Of a DNA stretch of 64,000 nt, positions 33,701 through 44,926 are shown piece by piece. The DNA comes from Globodera rostochiensis. Lineage: Eukaryota > Nematoda > Chromadorea > Rhabditida > Heteroderidae. Every line of letters starts with the position of its first letter. Position 1 is the first letter of the stretch. Below the pieces are notes generated by a model. The model did no database searches. It saw nothing but the letters and a program-made list of their open reading frames with translations, and was not told the DNA's origin. Location: contig JAEVLN010000006.1 in NCBI GenBank assembly GCA_018350325.1, positions 248,001 to 312,000 of the forward strand, in the 5' to 3' direction. Both the position numbers and the translations under genes were made by a program.

Positions 33701-35766
33701 TTCTTCTCATCAGCTCATTTCCTACCCTTTCCCATTGTTCAATTCGTTCTCTCAGTTTTGAAAGTTCCCTGTCGTGATCGGCAACACTCGTCTTCCGCTG
33801 AAGGTCGCTTTCCTCCACCGCCAATTGCATTTGCTCCTCCAGCTCCTTAACACGACGGGCCCATTCTTCGTCCTAACAATAAGCCAACGAGCGGAAAAAA
33901 TTATTAAACAAAAATTGATAACAAAACATTTACTTTTTTCTTTAATTCTTCTGAAAGAATTTGGCTGTGTCGTTTCTCCTCACTTTCTTTTACCAGCTAA
34001 ACAAAAAAAAAAATTAAAAATGATTTAAAATTTAGATCTTTCCTTTTTATATTTTAAACTATAAAAATCCACCCGTCCTCTTTCCCCTCCCCGACCTTTA
34101 CGCCCTCCTGTTTAGCCTGCGACAATTTCTGGACCATGTCCGCCTTCTCGTGTTCCAATGCCACAATGGCTTTCTGAAGCGCGTCCAACTTTTCCTGCCA
34201 AAGTGCGTTCGAATCGGTGTCTGAAACAAAATGTTTCTAAATTCCACGTCCCTCTGTTTCCGATCTGACCCCTCTGCTCCAAAGAATGGCATTTTTTGAT
34301 CCATCCCTCGATCTCCTGGTCCTTTTGCTGCATTGCCGAATGCATCTCGGCCTTGTGAGTGGCAATGGAAATGGCCGCCTTCTCCTCACAAGAGCTCATT
34401 CTCTTCGTCCACTCCTCCTCTTGCCGATCGAAACGACCCTTCCACTCGGCACTCAACTTCTCCTTCGAAAGCTCGGCATTTTCCTGCTAAATTCAGAGAT
34501 TTCCCAACAAGTCGCCAATGATTCCCAACTTCCTTCAGATGTTTGTTCTCCTCATTAAGCGTCGCAATTCGTTCTCTGTTGGCCGTGATCTCATCCTTAC
34601 ATTTGGTCAGCAACTCTTGCATCTTCAGCACCTTTCTGTTGGCCGTTGTCAACTGCAAATAAGCGTTCGATTTTCAAACCACAGCCGTAGGGGGAATTTT
34701 GTCAACCTTTTCATCGTTCAACTCCAAGTCTTTGCACCTTTCGTGCAAACCACGCCGTTCCTCCTTTAGCTTAGCTATTCTAGCCAACGCTTTGTCTTGT
34801 GTAGAGGCGAGCACCATCTGTGCACAAAAAATTGCCAACAGATAAAAGCACCAAATTACCTGGTATTTTTCGTTTTCCTTTTCTATTTCACGATAAGCAC
34901 TCATCAAAACTCGATATTTCTGTTTATAATCCACAGCACGACCCTGGAGACGTTGAAGTATCGAAGTGATCTAAATGCAGTTCTAACGTCAATCAATGAA
35001 CGAACGCTTCAAAAGCGACAGAATTATGAGATAAAAACGCTTTTCGGATAGTTCAGAGAAACGAAATGATGGTTTTTATTGCATTTTCGTATTTGTTTTT
35101 TTAAATGTTGCTGTTGTAACCTTGTCATTTGGCACATTGTCAAGACTGCTCAAATCGGCCACGCTCCCCGCGTTACTCTCCACGTCAGAGGAAATTGGGT
35201 CCAATGTAAACGAAGGACTTGTTTTAACTTGAGACGAAAAATTGAAGTTGCTGAACGAACTAAAGTCGTCGAGAATTGCACGTTATGAAAAAATGTCAAA
35301 CCTTTCATTACTTTCGATCGAAGCATTGGACAGACGACGCTGTCGGTTTACAATTGCGGAAGACGACGGTGTGGCCCCATCAGCAACCGAAACGGATGAT
35401 AAAGCAACGTCGATGTCGGGCTGAAAGTCGGGAAAATGGGATTGCCACGACAATGGTACCTCTTCGTCGTGAAAACTGATTATGGTGTCATCATTGTTCT
35501 CTGGTGAGCCCACATTTTTGTTTGGTTTCGAATCGGACAGCTGAACGGCACCCAATGAGCTGCCAAGCAATTTCCGACCCCTCCCACTGATGTCGCTGCC
35601 CGCATCACTCTACGGGGACAAAAAGAATCACAAATAATCCATTTATCAAATTCCCACGTACAGCATTGGACCTGACTTGGCTGGCCAGGTTTTCACCGTA
35701 TTGCGAAACTGTGGCTTGAAGACGTTTGGCTTCGTCCTCCAACTTCGATCGAAGTCCTTTGAACAT
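30743..35766 (-). CDS. GRIP-domain golgin, golgin-245/GOLGA4 type
   Basis: A long coiled-coil tether of the trans-Golgi, recruited by Arl1 through its C-terminal GRIP domain. The start at 35766 reads MFKGLRSKLEDEAKRLQ, like the conserved N-terminus of golgin-245. A KYRVLMSAYREIEKENEKYQ then STQDKALARIAKLKEE segment (about 34930-34720) matches the conserved N-terminal coiled coil of that family. Between about 34660 and 31410 are many short exons of heptad-rich Glu/Lys/Leu sequence. The last exons encode the GRIP domain: EAEYLRNVLYRYMTERE (about 31330-31280), with the Tyr that contacts Arl1, then TLAKVIATVCKFPPEQ (about 31000). The protein ends with a Gln/His-rich tail at 30743. One exon block is duplicated in tandem (32740-33680). 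PCC1 ends 129 nt upstream on the same strand. Confidence 0.88.
32740..33680 (-). repeat. Tandem duplication of golgin exons (about 480 bp each)
   Basis: The exon encoding LKEEELAKSEETSVARERET appears twice, at about 32950-33139 and 33455-33632, almost identical at the DNA level. The neighbouring exon (about 32740-32895 and 33225-33385) is also duplicated but more diverged. Both copies are open and in phase, so the duplication lengthens the coiled coil by whole heptads. Confidence 0.85.
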
Positions 35767-35895
35767 TCCTTCGTTTATGAGTTAAAAAAACGATAATTTG
35801 ATGGGTAAAAAGTAAAACGAATAACAAATAATATCCAAATAAAGGCAAACGCTTAAGTTTGAAACGTTTATTATTTTTTGAATGCGTTGGTTTCT

Positions 35896-36553
35896 CTATT
35901 TTTTCCCCTCATTCTTCTTTTTCTTTGTTGGCATTTCGGACGGCTTGAGAGAATAATTGCTCGCCATGTCAATGCAACTTCTGCTCAGTTGACACATGTC
36001 GAAAAAATTGTTGACGCTTCGCATCAATGATTTTTGGTCGTCGGAGAAAAAATTACTTAAGGGAAATTAAAGAGGATTCGTTATTCTAAACAACACCCGT
36101 TCGAATATGCCCCAAATACCCGTCTCTTTGGTTTCTAAAAAAACACTAACAAACTATCTAAGCGAAACCGAACCACTGAAATGCCAAGAAAACCATCGTA
36201 AATTACGCGATAATAATTGTTCCATCTAGGCTCAGCTGTCTCTTTGTTTTGCTCCGTTTTGGCTCCTTGTCAACGGAAAGTGCGTTGAGGACTAGAGAAA
36301 ACCATCATTACAGCAAAATCTTGAGGGCTTTACTGATCTCGGCTTTTGTCCGTTCCTGAAAATCAAGCCTCGCACATCTAAACGTTTGATTGTACGGGAA
36401 CGCAAGATTTGCGAATTACATTGAATTCGTTGGCTTTAGCCGAGTGTCTTCAAAATGAAAAGCATCAACCATTAACTCTTTATTATCAGATTCATCACTG
36501 GATGAAGAATTTTCCGGCTTCCGATCAATTTGCAGATGATTAACACTTCTCAT
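35896..36553 (-). CDS. PCC1/LAGE3-type KEOPS (EKC) complex subunit
   Basis: Four small exons (36553-36420, 36377-36334, 36291-36207, 36055-35896) join in frame to 140 residues. The first two introns are exactly 42 nt. PCC1 is the small dimerising subunit of the KEOPS complex, which makes t6A on tRNAs. The family core is clear: SICARLDFQERTKAEIILNA, LSVDKEP, RQLSLDGTIIIANFFSDD and LMRSVNNFFDMCQL, which matches the usual RVSVNSFLDxLxLV helix. The N-terminal 45 residues are acidic and Ser-rich; the C-terminus is Lys-rich (PTKKKKNEGKK). No exon is longer than 160 nt, which makes the gene easy to miss. It is followed on the same strand by the golgin gene after 129 nt. Confidence 0.85.
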
Positions 36554-37062
36554 ACCAATTAACAATTAATGTTGAGACACGATAAGCATAATATTGTAAT
36601 GTTCAAATTTCAACTTAGGTTCTGCCTTTTTTCAAACAACAAAAATCAGACGACCAAGATAGAAAGTTCAAATATCATGGAATTTTTCATCAAGCAAAAG
36701 CTCAGCAATTCGGCTTTAGAAGACCTGGAAGTTTTTACAGTGTGTTATTTAACTATGAATTCCATGATTCAAATGATGTGGAGGAAGTTAAACCAAAGCC
36801 GGCGCTTTTGAAATAGTGCAGCTTGTCGTTAATTGAATTTTGTCTTCAGCCGGTGTGTTGACCATAGTGCCTACCCCAGCGGCATTAAAAAAAGAGCATA
36901 CAATAACGAATGTTTTAAATTCAAAAAACAAAACAAAAAAAGTGACGAACAGCCGGCAACCTGAAGCTGTCGAATCATATTTATAATAAAACGAATAAAT
37001 AAATCTGAACAACACCAAAAAAAAACATGGGAAAAGATAACAAGGTGAGAGAATGCAAATGC
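36554..37062. other. Intergenic between PCC1 and the M16 peptidase
   Basis: The part from about 36822 to 37062 is the 3' flank of the peptidase gene and is repeated in the inverted copy near 22105. The rest is A/T-rich with no convincing frame. An 80-codon plus-strand frame at 36569 has no recognisable character. Confidence 0.5.
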
Positions 37063-40000
37063 TTACATAACATTCTTGACTTGAAAATCCTCCAATCTAA
37101 CCATATTTGTCTCCGGAAAGTGTTCTCTGAGCTCCTTTAGACGCGACGGATTCAGCGCAATAGAACGGACTGACTTTGACGGGTCGAAAAGACGTCTAAG
37201 TGCTGGGCTGCCAATCGTAAGCACATCTGCCGCTTTTGCATGCCAAATTTGCTCGCACAGTTTGCTAAAGATCCGATTTCCGTTCATCTCCCCGTCCATG
37301 ATCCGACAAATGTAATTCTCAAATTTGCCCCAAAACTTTTTGCTAGCACAACATACAGCGTGAAGTCGTTGCCCACTGATCGTATGGTTGCGAGTATGGC
37401 GGAAGTCGCAGTTAATTTCACAGTGCTCTGGCCGCTGATCAGTTCACAGACAAGGCTTCTTTTGGCCGCTTCCAGCAAATTTTCGTCTAACTTACCGTCC
37501 AGTACGGAAATCTATATACATAATATTTATTTATTTTTGATAATGACATAAAAATTGTACAGCAATTCGGCCCAAATTAGAGCCAATTGGACGATCTAAA
37601 CACGTTCACCTACCACTGTGTCCCGCGTTTTTTCGTAAGCCTGGCCCAGTTGGGAGCAACGGTAAAGTTCCATGGACAGGGCCTTGCGGTCCGGTAACAG
37701 GTAAATTTGCGCACTATAAGCCAGTCCGTTACCGCGGACTGCACACCAAAGTGGCCCTTCGGACTGGACCATGTACTGCGCTAAATTTGTGAGATATTTT
37801 AGTGTCAAGACAAGGCCAAAAAAAAAAATTACCAAGCAGTAATGTTGGCATCGTAGTCGGCCCAGTCCAATCATCATCAAACCGCGTCTTCTGGAGCAGA
37901 AAGGCACTTTCGGAACCGCCAACCTGCAATGGCACTGCTTTTGCCATAGTGTTCCATGCTGGCACCATGGTCGGCGGAGCACTGAGTTAGTGATCAAAGT
38001 TAAATCAATATTTCACTCGCCCAATAAATACTTGTAAAAATGCGCGTTTTTGCTGCCCGATGAATCCCCATTGCGTTGCGACATCCGCCGACGATCCTTC
38101 GCGTTGAATGTGACTCATATCTCCGGAAAAGTGTACATTGAGCGGACTCGTGAGCACTTTCTGCCGAACTGCTTCCAGTCGAGCTAGCACCGCATCACTT
38201 TTGCCGTCCGCGACAGCTTTGGCCACCGCCTTATGGAACTTCTCGAGCCCCAAATAGCTGTAGAACCGCGTATTGGAATCTAAAACAAACAAAATGCAAA
38301 AATTTCATTTTCCATATGAATTTCTCACACCGGGCATTTATTTTTGTACCTGTTGAATAAGTCGAATTTGCGTTGAGGAAATGGCATACACTGTTCCCGT
38401 CCCGTTTGCTGTCCGCCGCATTATTGGCCAAATTCCTTGCACAAATTGCCACCCGATCCGGATACAATTTGATTCCTAAATTTGTTATGATTAAATAGAT
38501 GGAATTAAAACGAATTCTCAAATTAACCAACTTTTTATATACAATAGTTTATTTTTGTGGACCTTTCTTTTGGAATTTTAGCTTGAAACATCGGCCGGCG
38601 TTGATTAATATACAAAAATTGACCTTTCAAGTAAATGTACGCCCATTTTGAAAGATTTCCAACTTTCTCCGAATCGGCCCTCAGACGCAAAGACAAGAAG
38701 CGGTCGTAGACTCCGGAAACCCCAACGGACGCCGAGTTCGAAACCAAGTCCCGAGTGGACAACTTGGCCACCTCCTCGTAACTTATCTCCTTGCCGTCCA
38801 CGACGGCAGGCGACTGGAACATCAGTTCAAACCTGAAGTTTCAGAAAGTACAAAATACTTGTAATGAAGAAAAAAAGAAGTTAATTAGAATACCAAAGCA
38901 TTAGAAAATGCCGGTCTTCCACTGGCAAGCCGTCGGTGTCGATGAGAATGTTCACCTAAAAATTCAATAAATAGGAATTAACCGATGGAATTTTACGTCA
39001 ACGAAATCGCTGCGAACTCCGTGCCAAATTGCAGTGAATGGAAAATTGCAGGCGAACCCATTAGAATGCGGTGGCAAATTGGTGCTGGTGTTCACTTTGA
39101 TCATGTTGAACTTCTCAAAGTCGCGAACAATAAATTCCTTTAAATCGTCGTCTAGCGGACGGCGACACTGAACAAATGGTTACATTACCATATTTTATGT
39201 CAGTAATATTTATCGAATCAAGGACAATTTACAACATTATAAAGTCACAAACCGTATTCGCTTCAATAGCCTCCTCCAAATTCTTTTGACATATAGCAAG
39301 TCCGCTTTCGCCACCAATTCGTTCAATTTGCTGCTTTATTCGCTCCTCCTCCTAAAAAAATGCTAATATAAGTTTCTACCCAGAAAAAACACTTTAGCTG
39401 CATTTTCCCAATTGAAAATTAATTCCTTCGAGATATAAGTACAACCCACCTTTTCGGCATGTTCTTCGACCATTTTTTCACTTGGCTCGGCCATCACACA
39501 CACGCAATTGCGGTTGGCAAGATATTTGTGAAAAAGAGAATGCCAGAAGCTCGCCGGCAGCGACTTGAACTTTCGCAAAAGATCCGCCTCGTTCAAGTAT
39601 TGCTCCATAACTTTGTAGTCTGGGTCACTTTCTTGACCATAGAGTTGGTGGCCTACAATGGCCCCACCAATCAACGAAGTGGACCGGTTCTCAAGCTGTT
39701 AAGACAAAATTTAAATTCAAAACAAAGAGAAGTAAAAAAGTGGAACACCACCTTTGAATGAAAAAGTCGTGTTTGCTGATCTAAGATAAATCCAATCCGT
39801 TGAACATCAAACGCATCCGGTAATCGATGATCGGCGACAGTCTTCTCGAAAAAGTGTTCGCGAATTTTTTCCAGCTTGTTCACAGGAACACCTTCGAATG
39901 ATGCTATCTAGAATTTAAAACAACTATTAATAAGATAATCAATTTTTTTAATCTTATTTCGTTAAAATTTCAAAATTATAATTTTTGCGTATAAAGCTCA

Positions 40001-41798
40001 CGATTTCGCAGTCACGCTGCTCCTAAAAATAGAATAGACTGTTGATCAATGCTTTTACAAATCACAAACAAACCAAAATGTGGAAGTCCACCGATGTGCA
40101 GAACGGGTCCTCAGCTTGCACAAAATCCTTGCGCATTGGTGCCACCGCAGTGTCCGTCAAATAATCGAAAAGAATCATCAGTGCCCGAGTCGTGTGAATA
40201 TCCCCAATTTCTGGGCCCAGCCAGGACATCTCGACCATGCCTAAATAAATAACTAGATATGACTTTCATTTACATTTGTTATGGATATCCTAGCTTCTTG
40301 CCAGTAATCAGTAAATAAACTTTGTTTTATAAGACTAAAACTATATTTAAATTGCAGTCTAACCAATTGACTCGTCATCAGACGGACAGATAATCCTTTC
40401 AGTTTTGGGCCCAGTGAGCGGAGCGATGCGTGCTTGAAACGGAGGCGCAAAATGTTTGGGGACGGAATCGAGATTTCGCTGCTCAACCGGGTCAATGACA
40501 TCCAAAAGCTAAAAACCATCAGTAGTATAGAACAAATTCGTGATTGTCTCTGGAATTCCGGACTAATTTGCCTCACTTTCTGGTGATCGATTTGTCCGCA
40601 CACGGTGATGTACTTAAGGAAAAATAAGCCTGTTTTGTCAAAATAGAGCATTTTATTACCAAGTTGCTAAGATGATAAAAGTTGTTGTGAAAGGCACGCA
40701 CTCTCTCAAGTGAGCAAATGTGCCGAATGTCGGAAAGAGCACCTGAATTAAATTTGTATGCCAGCGAGGATTGAAAAAACCAACCGCCAACCACCGCAGC
40801 ATAGCTGGACCCTTTCGGGTAAAACAGCTGCTTACGCTTCCGGTCCACCATCGTCTCCATGCCGGACTCCCTGTCCTGCATTTCGCTGTAGACAACGCCT
40901 GAGTCCTAGTAAATAACTTTAATGTATTAATTTGCTTAAAACCCAGCTTACATGCCCGCTGCCGTTGATGTGGTGCACTTCCGTCATGTATTGCGACTGC
41001 TAAAAGGCAAAACTCAAGATTATTTTGAACTTTTAAAATGTTTCAACGAAATAAAACGAAGGAATTCATGAAGTGCACTGACCGTCAATGTCGGCTCCAG
41101 CAGATGACTGAGGAATACGGGAAGCACCTTCAGGAACCCCGAGCTGCCTGCTGTGGAGAGTTCGTACGTGGTGTTGTCCTGATCCGTGTATGCGTTGGTC
41201 CCACTGGCAAGGCACCGGTTGGCGATAATGTCCAGCATACCCTTGTAAGGGTAAAGCTCGCTACCCATGAACACCAGGTGTTCCAGGGTGTGTGGCAACC
41301 CATCGTCGCTGTGTGTCTCTGTGACTAAAAGTGCAAAAATGATTTTTTTGCTAACGCACAGGGAACCTAATTCAGTCTTTTCTAGCACTAAAATTTTCCG
41401 GGTTGACCTTTCAACCCTTAATCAGTCCGATTTTTTAAAACCCGAAATAGTTTGAAGTCCCGTCCGAAAGCATGTTTTCTCGGTCGGTTTTTTAAATAGT
41501 GGGGGGGGGGGTGAGGTGGAGAGGAGGGTGCGGTCACCAGCCATTGTATTACCGAAAACCTTATGCCTTATAATCTTATATTGAACCTCTTAGAGATCAT
41601 TGTTTATTACCAAAAGTTATGCGCCCGTCGACAATCGGCCCAGGTGTCTCAGCAACAAGCACGCGGAGCTTGGACCTAAGCTAAAGCTTTAAAACAATAA
41701 ATGTTAAAAGTAATAAACCTGTTTGAGTGATAAATAGTAAGCGGGACTTTTCCATCAATGAGAATCTCAGCGGCTTTCTTCCAAACCATTTTTAACAT
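37063..41798 (-). CDS. M16 family metallopeptidase, C05D11.1 type (multi-exon)
   Basis: A large zinc peptidase related to the presequence protease/insulysin superfamily, most like the uncharacterised C. elegans protein C05D11.1. It starts at 41798 (MLKMVWKKAAEILIDGK). The join ITF to VTETHSDDGLPHTLEHLVF across 41600/41325 brings in the inverted zinc motif HTLEH, followed by NAYTDQDNTTYELST. Further exons give YSEMQDRESG (about 40880), IAFERIGGESGLAICQ-like sequence (about 39290), VNILIDTDGLPVED (about 38950), FQSPAVVDGKEISYEE (38822), SYLGLEKFHKAVA (38260), and a last exon 37299-37063. Localisation is not clear from the N-terminus. About 2.2 kb of its 3' half exists again in inverted orientation at 20703-22105. 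Confidence 0.85.
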
Positions 41799-42038
41799 CT
41801 AAAAATTGTTCCTGACGGAAATGTAAAAATGGAAGCTTTTTTCTGGGTGCCCTGTTATAATTAGGGGCCATTCGTAACTGTTTTTTTTGAGAGTCTGGAT
41901 TTAAAAAGTAAACAGGCTTTTTTTTCACGGAACGCGTAAATGCAGCACAAGACCGTCGCTTATTTCACAATGTTTTTTAAACTAACGACCCAGGTTCAAA
42001 TCCCCTCGAAGGCATCCGATTTTTTTGTGGTTTATTAG

Positions 42039-42422
42039 CAGGGAGGCCAACTCAACTGCGGTAAAATATGGCAACCGGCTCCAAAAATATGGCATTTTTA
42101 TGGCATCGAGGGGTCAAAAATATGGCATTTTTATGGCAGTTTTCTTAAGGAATTTTCAAAAAAGCATTTGTTTTTTTGAGAATTTTGCTTCAGTTCTGGG
42201 GGGAAGGGTTCGGCGGTGCCGATAGGCGCCGCCGAGAAAAATTTGAATTTTTTACTCAATTTGTTAACAGATTTTCAACCAAAAACTTCAAATTGTAAGA
42301 ATCAAAGAGCACTTTTTCGGGAATTCTCATTTTTCCCGTAAAAAATGAGAATTTTTACCAAAGTCAAAAATATGGCAAAATTATGGCATTTGCCTTAAAA
42401 ATAAGGCAATTTGGCCTCCCTG
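42039..42422. mobile_element. 384-bp hAT-like element
   Basis: It begins CAGGGAGGCCAACTC and ends TTGGCCTCCCTG. The 8-bp duplication TTTATTAG flanks it (42031-42038, 42423-42430). Next to each end lies a small cluster of AAATATGGCATTTTTATGGC-like units in opposite orientation. The inside holds GGTGCCGATAGGCGCC (near 42211) and nearby sequence shared with 22740-22800. Non-coding. Confidence 0.88.
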
Positions 42423-42469
42423 TTTATTAGTCAAAATAACATTAGTAAATTGCTCATACATATCCGCCT

Positions 42470-42725
42470 AACCAGTGACAAAGTTGGTATCAATCGAAAG
42501 TTCTTGATGAGTACAACTTATTTGTAAGCATAAGCTAAGTCCAAATCGCTTAGCTTTTGCTTATGAAAAATTCTAGAAAATTTGAGCTTCGAAAAAAGTT
42601 ATAACGCCAAAAAATGGCTTTTTCTGTTTTGGGCCTAACTTTCTTGACAGCTATCCAATCGCTTAGCTCTTGCTTACAAATAGCTTCTTCTCATAAAGAG
42701 CTTTCGATAGATACTAAATTTAAAC
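42470..42725. repeat. Imperfect inverted repeat around 42,600
   Basis: The left arm (ATCGAAAGTTCTTGATGAG, ATTTGTAAGCATAAGCTAAG) pairs with the right arm (CTTAGCTCTTGCTTACAAAT, AAAGAGCTTTCGATAG). The left side holds an extra segment with TTCTAGAAAATTTGAGCTTC, which also occurs alone at about 20597-20616, so the element is dispersed. No clear target duplication. Confidence 0.65.
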
Positions 42726-42949
42726 GATTTTTCTTGCTCAATGATTTTCTTTTTCATAAAAAATGATAAATGTTTGGACAATTTATTTATTTCAAAATTC
42801 TGGGCCGCATCTAATCGAGATAATACTAAAAAACGATAAGGTATTTTGTTTTCTAGAGATGTTGAAAGTTTGAATTGGATCTGCCATATACAAATGAAGT
42901 TAAGCGTATTGAAGTGCGTGATGTTATTATTGGTTAAAAAAGCTGAGAG

Positions 42950-43135
42950 AGAATGCCAAAAGAAGAGAACATGTTAGAGATAGTGAAAAGCGAGATAGTA
43001 CAGGGGTTTCTCTCTGCTGCAGGACTTAACCCATTGTGGTTGGTTAGAAAAAGGTGAGAGAGAAAGTCAAAAGAAGAGAAAGAAAGGGAAAAGCGAGATA
43101 GTACAGGGTTTTCTCTGCACATACCGAGAAAGCTA
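42950..43135 (+). repeat. Two more copies of the 19805-19885 repeat
   Basis: GAGAGAATGCCAAAAGAAGAG...GCGAGATAGTACAGGG is present at about 42947-43030 and again, shortened, at about 43049-43125. The first copy lacks the transposon that interrupts the relative at 18918-19808. Confidence 0.75.
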
Positions 43136-43140
43136 TCAAA

Positions 43141-44308
43141 AAATCTAGTCCTTACATTAAAGTTCGTCTTGAACATTCTTGTTTATTCAAAAAACATATT
43201 GAGTTGACGATATAATTAAAAAAGATGAAAAAAGCATGCTGATTCGGTCGCCTAGCTCTTTTCGAAAAATCAAGTTTGACCTCAAATCGCTAAAACGCGA
43301 AATTTTTAAACCAAATTGATTTTTGGAGAAATAATTTTCGACCATTGTTTTGGTCTGAACCCGAATTTCTGATCGGAATTTGTGCGGCCCAGCCTTTAAA
43401 ATGGTAATCGAAGATTTGGTGCTGAGAGGAGGGTCACCGTCGAACAAGAAATGCAAGTTATGCATTTCGCTATACATCGGGTTGCACGAAATTCGTCTTT
43501 TTCGTGGGGTTTTCGTTGTTTTTAAATAATATATAATTTCGCCTGGTTAATTAAATTTTAATGCATTATAGCAATTACATTCATTTGTATGTAATTGTGC
43601 GTTGATGATGTATTGCAAGCAAAAAGTACAACAGTCCATTCAAAAAGTGATATTCAAAATCCCTCCCCCAATTTCTTCCGTCCTTCGTCAGCATGCCACC
43701 TGTCCACGGGGATAAGAGAAAGGAGAAGTAATGGCGTTGAAAGACATCAACAAATTCGAGAGAGGTTAAATGCAGCGACGGCGGCGGCTGAATGGGCGGA
43801 ATTGATCCCCTGCCGCTATTATTGGCAATGATTGTCTTCGGTTAGCCAGCGTCAGTCGAGAGGCATTGCTGGAGGGGTTGAAGAACATTGCTTAGCACGG
43901 AAAGTGCTTTTGCTTGCTTTGAGGGCGTTGTGTGTTGGTGGATGGATGGCAACGGGAAACGGTGGGGGGGGGGGGGTGGGGCGATGGCGTGGCGTGGCAG
44001 ATGTTGGGCGAGTGAGGAAAGGGAGAAGTTTTTGCTGAACGAACGAAGGACGGCAAAAGGTCGGGTGGCCAAAAAAGCGGTTCACTCAAAAGAACGTCGC
44101 GGCGGGTGACAAGCCAAAAAGGTAAAAATCCTCCGCTTGTTTTGTCCAATGGTCGCCGATTTCAGTCACTTCGATGGCCCCCCGCCCATTCATTTTGCCG
44201 CTTCTTTGTCTTTTGTCCAGTGCATTCTTTGAAGCGATATTGGCAGGTGGTCAAATTGCCTCCAAAGTTAAACTCGTCTTTTTCACTAAATGCTTAAGAA
44301 TCGATTGT
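43141..44308. other. Intergenic, no firm gene
   Basis: Several short frames occur, including a 96-codon minus-strand frame (43187-43477) and plus-strand frames around 43595-44297. None has a recognisable domain or a consistent exon chain. A G run of 13 lies near 43965. Upstream exons of the gene ending at 44865 may be here. Confidence 0.35.
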
Positions 44309-44865
44309 TTTCAATATTTTTTCGACGCGGACTAATGACCAATTGCTGTTTGTGCACAATGTCAAAGGTAATTAGGCAGTTTCTTAATTATTTTGCATAT
44401 ATTAGCCACAGATGTTGGCGCCAACTGGACCATTCTCCCATTTGAAGGAGAAGAACAGCACATTTTCGACGAGATGAGGAGACACATTCAGACGGACGAT
44501 CGGCCGAAAGCATTTGTCCAAATTGGTACTTTATTCGGTGGCGACTTTGACGGTTTTCCTCTTAAGACGGCCAAACAATTACGCAACGACTTTATCAGGA
44601 GCCATTTTGTTGGCTTAGGGGGATTTGTTGGCGACGAAATCGGACGGCCGAAACTTTCGTATTTTGCAATGGCCGTTTGGCGGAAATCCTTCGGTTGCTT
44701 CGGATGAATGGCTGTGAGAGCGCGGAGGAAAAGGGCGGAGAGGAAGCGGAGAGGACCGACGAGTTCAACGAGGTCGGTTGGTCAACGACATTCCTTGCAG
44801 TTGAGGCAACGCCCAATGGACAGAGCGGCAAAAAAGGAGGAAAAGGCACAAATTGTGGGAAATAA
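44309..44865 (+). CDS. Unrecognised protein, 3' part of a gene
   Basis: An exon to 44367 (NDQLLFVHNVK) joins in phase at AG 44405 to ATDVGANWTILPFEGEEQHI, then DRPKAFVQIGTLFGGDFDGF. From about 44620 three frames are open in parallel. The one reaching 44865 reads TAETFVFCNGRLAEILRLL and VGWSTTFLAVEATPNG and looks the most protein-like, but the switch of frame needs an intron or frameshift that I could not place. The start is not seen. I do not recognise a family. AATAAA lies just after the stop, and the next gene begins 61 nt later on the same strand. Confidence 0.4.
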
Positions 44866-44926
44866 ATGAAAATTAAAAAATTTATGTAAATATTTAGCAA
44901 AAAATAAACTCAATACGGACGGCAAA

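Noticed and set aside
43187..43477. 96-codon minus-strand frame (MYSEMHNLHFLFDGDPP...)
   Set aside because: The composition is protein-like, but there is no recognised family, no splice partner and a repeat next to its 3' end. It could be a gene fragment; not enough to call.
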